Source: Rhabdophis nuchalis (Eukaryota; Chordata; Lepidosauria; Squamata; Natricidae). From it: 64,000 bases of DNA. This document shows, piece by piece, positions 63,600 through 64,000 of this stretch. Every line of letters begins with the position of its first letter. The first letter of the stretch is position 1. A program made the position numbers and the translations under genes. A model generated the notes under the pieces. The model was not told the DNA's origin. It searched no databases and worked only from the letters and a program-made list of their open reading frames with translations. Location of the stretch: NCBI GenBank assembly GCA_039707465.1, contig CM077643.1:44706605-44770604 (forward strand), written 5' to 3'.

Positions 63600-64000
63600 T
63601 TTTCTCAAATACAGAGCAGGTACGCCTGATGCGCCAATTGCACCCCTTACTGGACCGGGCTGCCCTCCGCACAGTCACTCAAGTTCTCGTGACATCCCGA
63701 CTCGACTACTGTAATGGTCTCTACATGGGGCTTCTCTTGAGGTGCACTCGAAAGCTACAGTTAGTCCAGAATGCAGCCGCGCGGGTGATTACGGGAGCCT
63801 CTAGATGCTCCCATATAACACCGATCCTGCGCGAACTGCACTGGCTTCCTGTGGCCTTTCAGGTGCGTTTCAAGGTTCTGACAACCATCTTTAAAGCACT
63901 CCATGGCTTGGGGCCTAGTTACATGCGAGACCGTCTCCTGCCCCATACATCCCTTCGGCCGATCCGCTCTCACAGAGAGGGCCTTCTCAGGGTGCCGTCG
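63600..64000 (+). mobile_element. L2 LINE RT C-terminal fragment, runs off the window
   Basis: From about 63606 to the end the plus strand reads without stops 'VRLMRQLHPLLDRAALRTVT', 'TSRLDYCNGLYMGL', 'ELHWLPVAFQVRFKVL' and 'RSHREGLLRVPS', the L2 C-terminal domain. It is 5'-truncated at about 63600, and its 3' end lies outside the window. Confidence 0.92.

Overview
This window is repeat-dense vertebrate DNA. It most likely comes from a squamate reptile, and a snake is the best guess. The evidence is the mixture of L2-clade and CR1/L3-clade LINEs, tRNA-derived SINEs, many short hAT-type elements including one that resembles the horizontally transferred SPIN/OposCharlie group, and LINE or SINE 3' ends that run into ATTCT, TCTA or AATAA microsatellites. 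I found no host protein-coding exon, rRNA, tRNA gene, CRISPR array or bacterial-style operon. All long open frames belong to retrotransposons or to low-complexity or tandem DNA. Species and family names are inferences from memory of such repeats and were not checked against a database.

Layout. 0-8 kb: decayed CR1 pieces, two hAT elements, an L2 fragment, a tRNA-type SINE and an L1 3' end. 8-12 kb: an old antisense L1 cut by two hAT elements and a 1.4-kb L2. 12-20 kb: older LINE remnants, two palindromic hAT MITEs, microsatellites, a quiet stretch (15.9-18.0 kb), an L2 3' end and an RTE-like LINE piece. 20-25 kb: a 1.5-kb hAT element with a large GC-rich palindrome, a SPIN-like hAT, a hAT split by a young L2, and a solo LTR. 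25-35 kb: CR1 copies, MITEs, SINEs and long stretches with no recognisable feature. 35.3-40.4 kb: a four-layer nest, tRNA SINE > LTR > hAT element > near full-length L2 with an intact open frame of about 1,013-1,035 residues. 41.3-48.0 kb: a CR1 split by a hAT-type element that carries about 147 copies of a 41-bp minisatellite. 48-56 kb: SINE, CR1, two abutting hAT elements sharing one target sequence, an LTR-like block holding another hAT, and a 640-bp purine tract. 56.8-61.4 kb: a full-length antisense L2 broken by one nonsense codon. 61.5-64 kb: MITE, CR1, a perfect hairpin, and an L2 copy running off the window.

How the parts relate. The L2 elements encode an AP-type endonuclease plus reverse transcriptase and would copy themselves into the genome. 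The SINEs and MITEs are non-coding and depend on enzymes made elsewhere. Twenty-one short elements have flanking 8-bp direct repeats that I could read directly, 14 exact and 7 with one mismatch. In 18 of these the two central bases are TA, which is the target pattern reported for Buster-type hAT transposases. The most unusual object is the 6-kb, 41-bp array inside hAT ends, which stays in register for 144 consecutive steps and is open in all three reverse frames.
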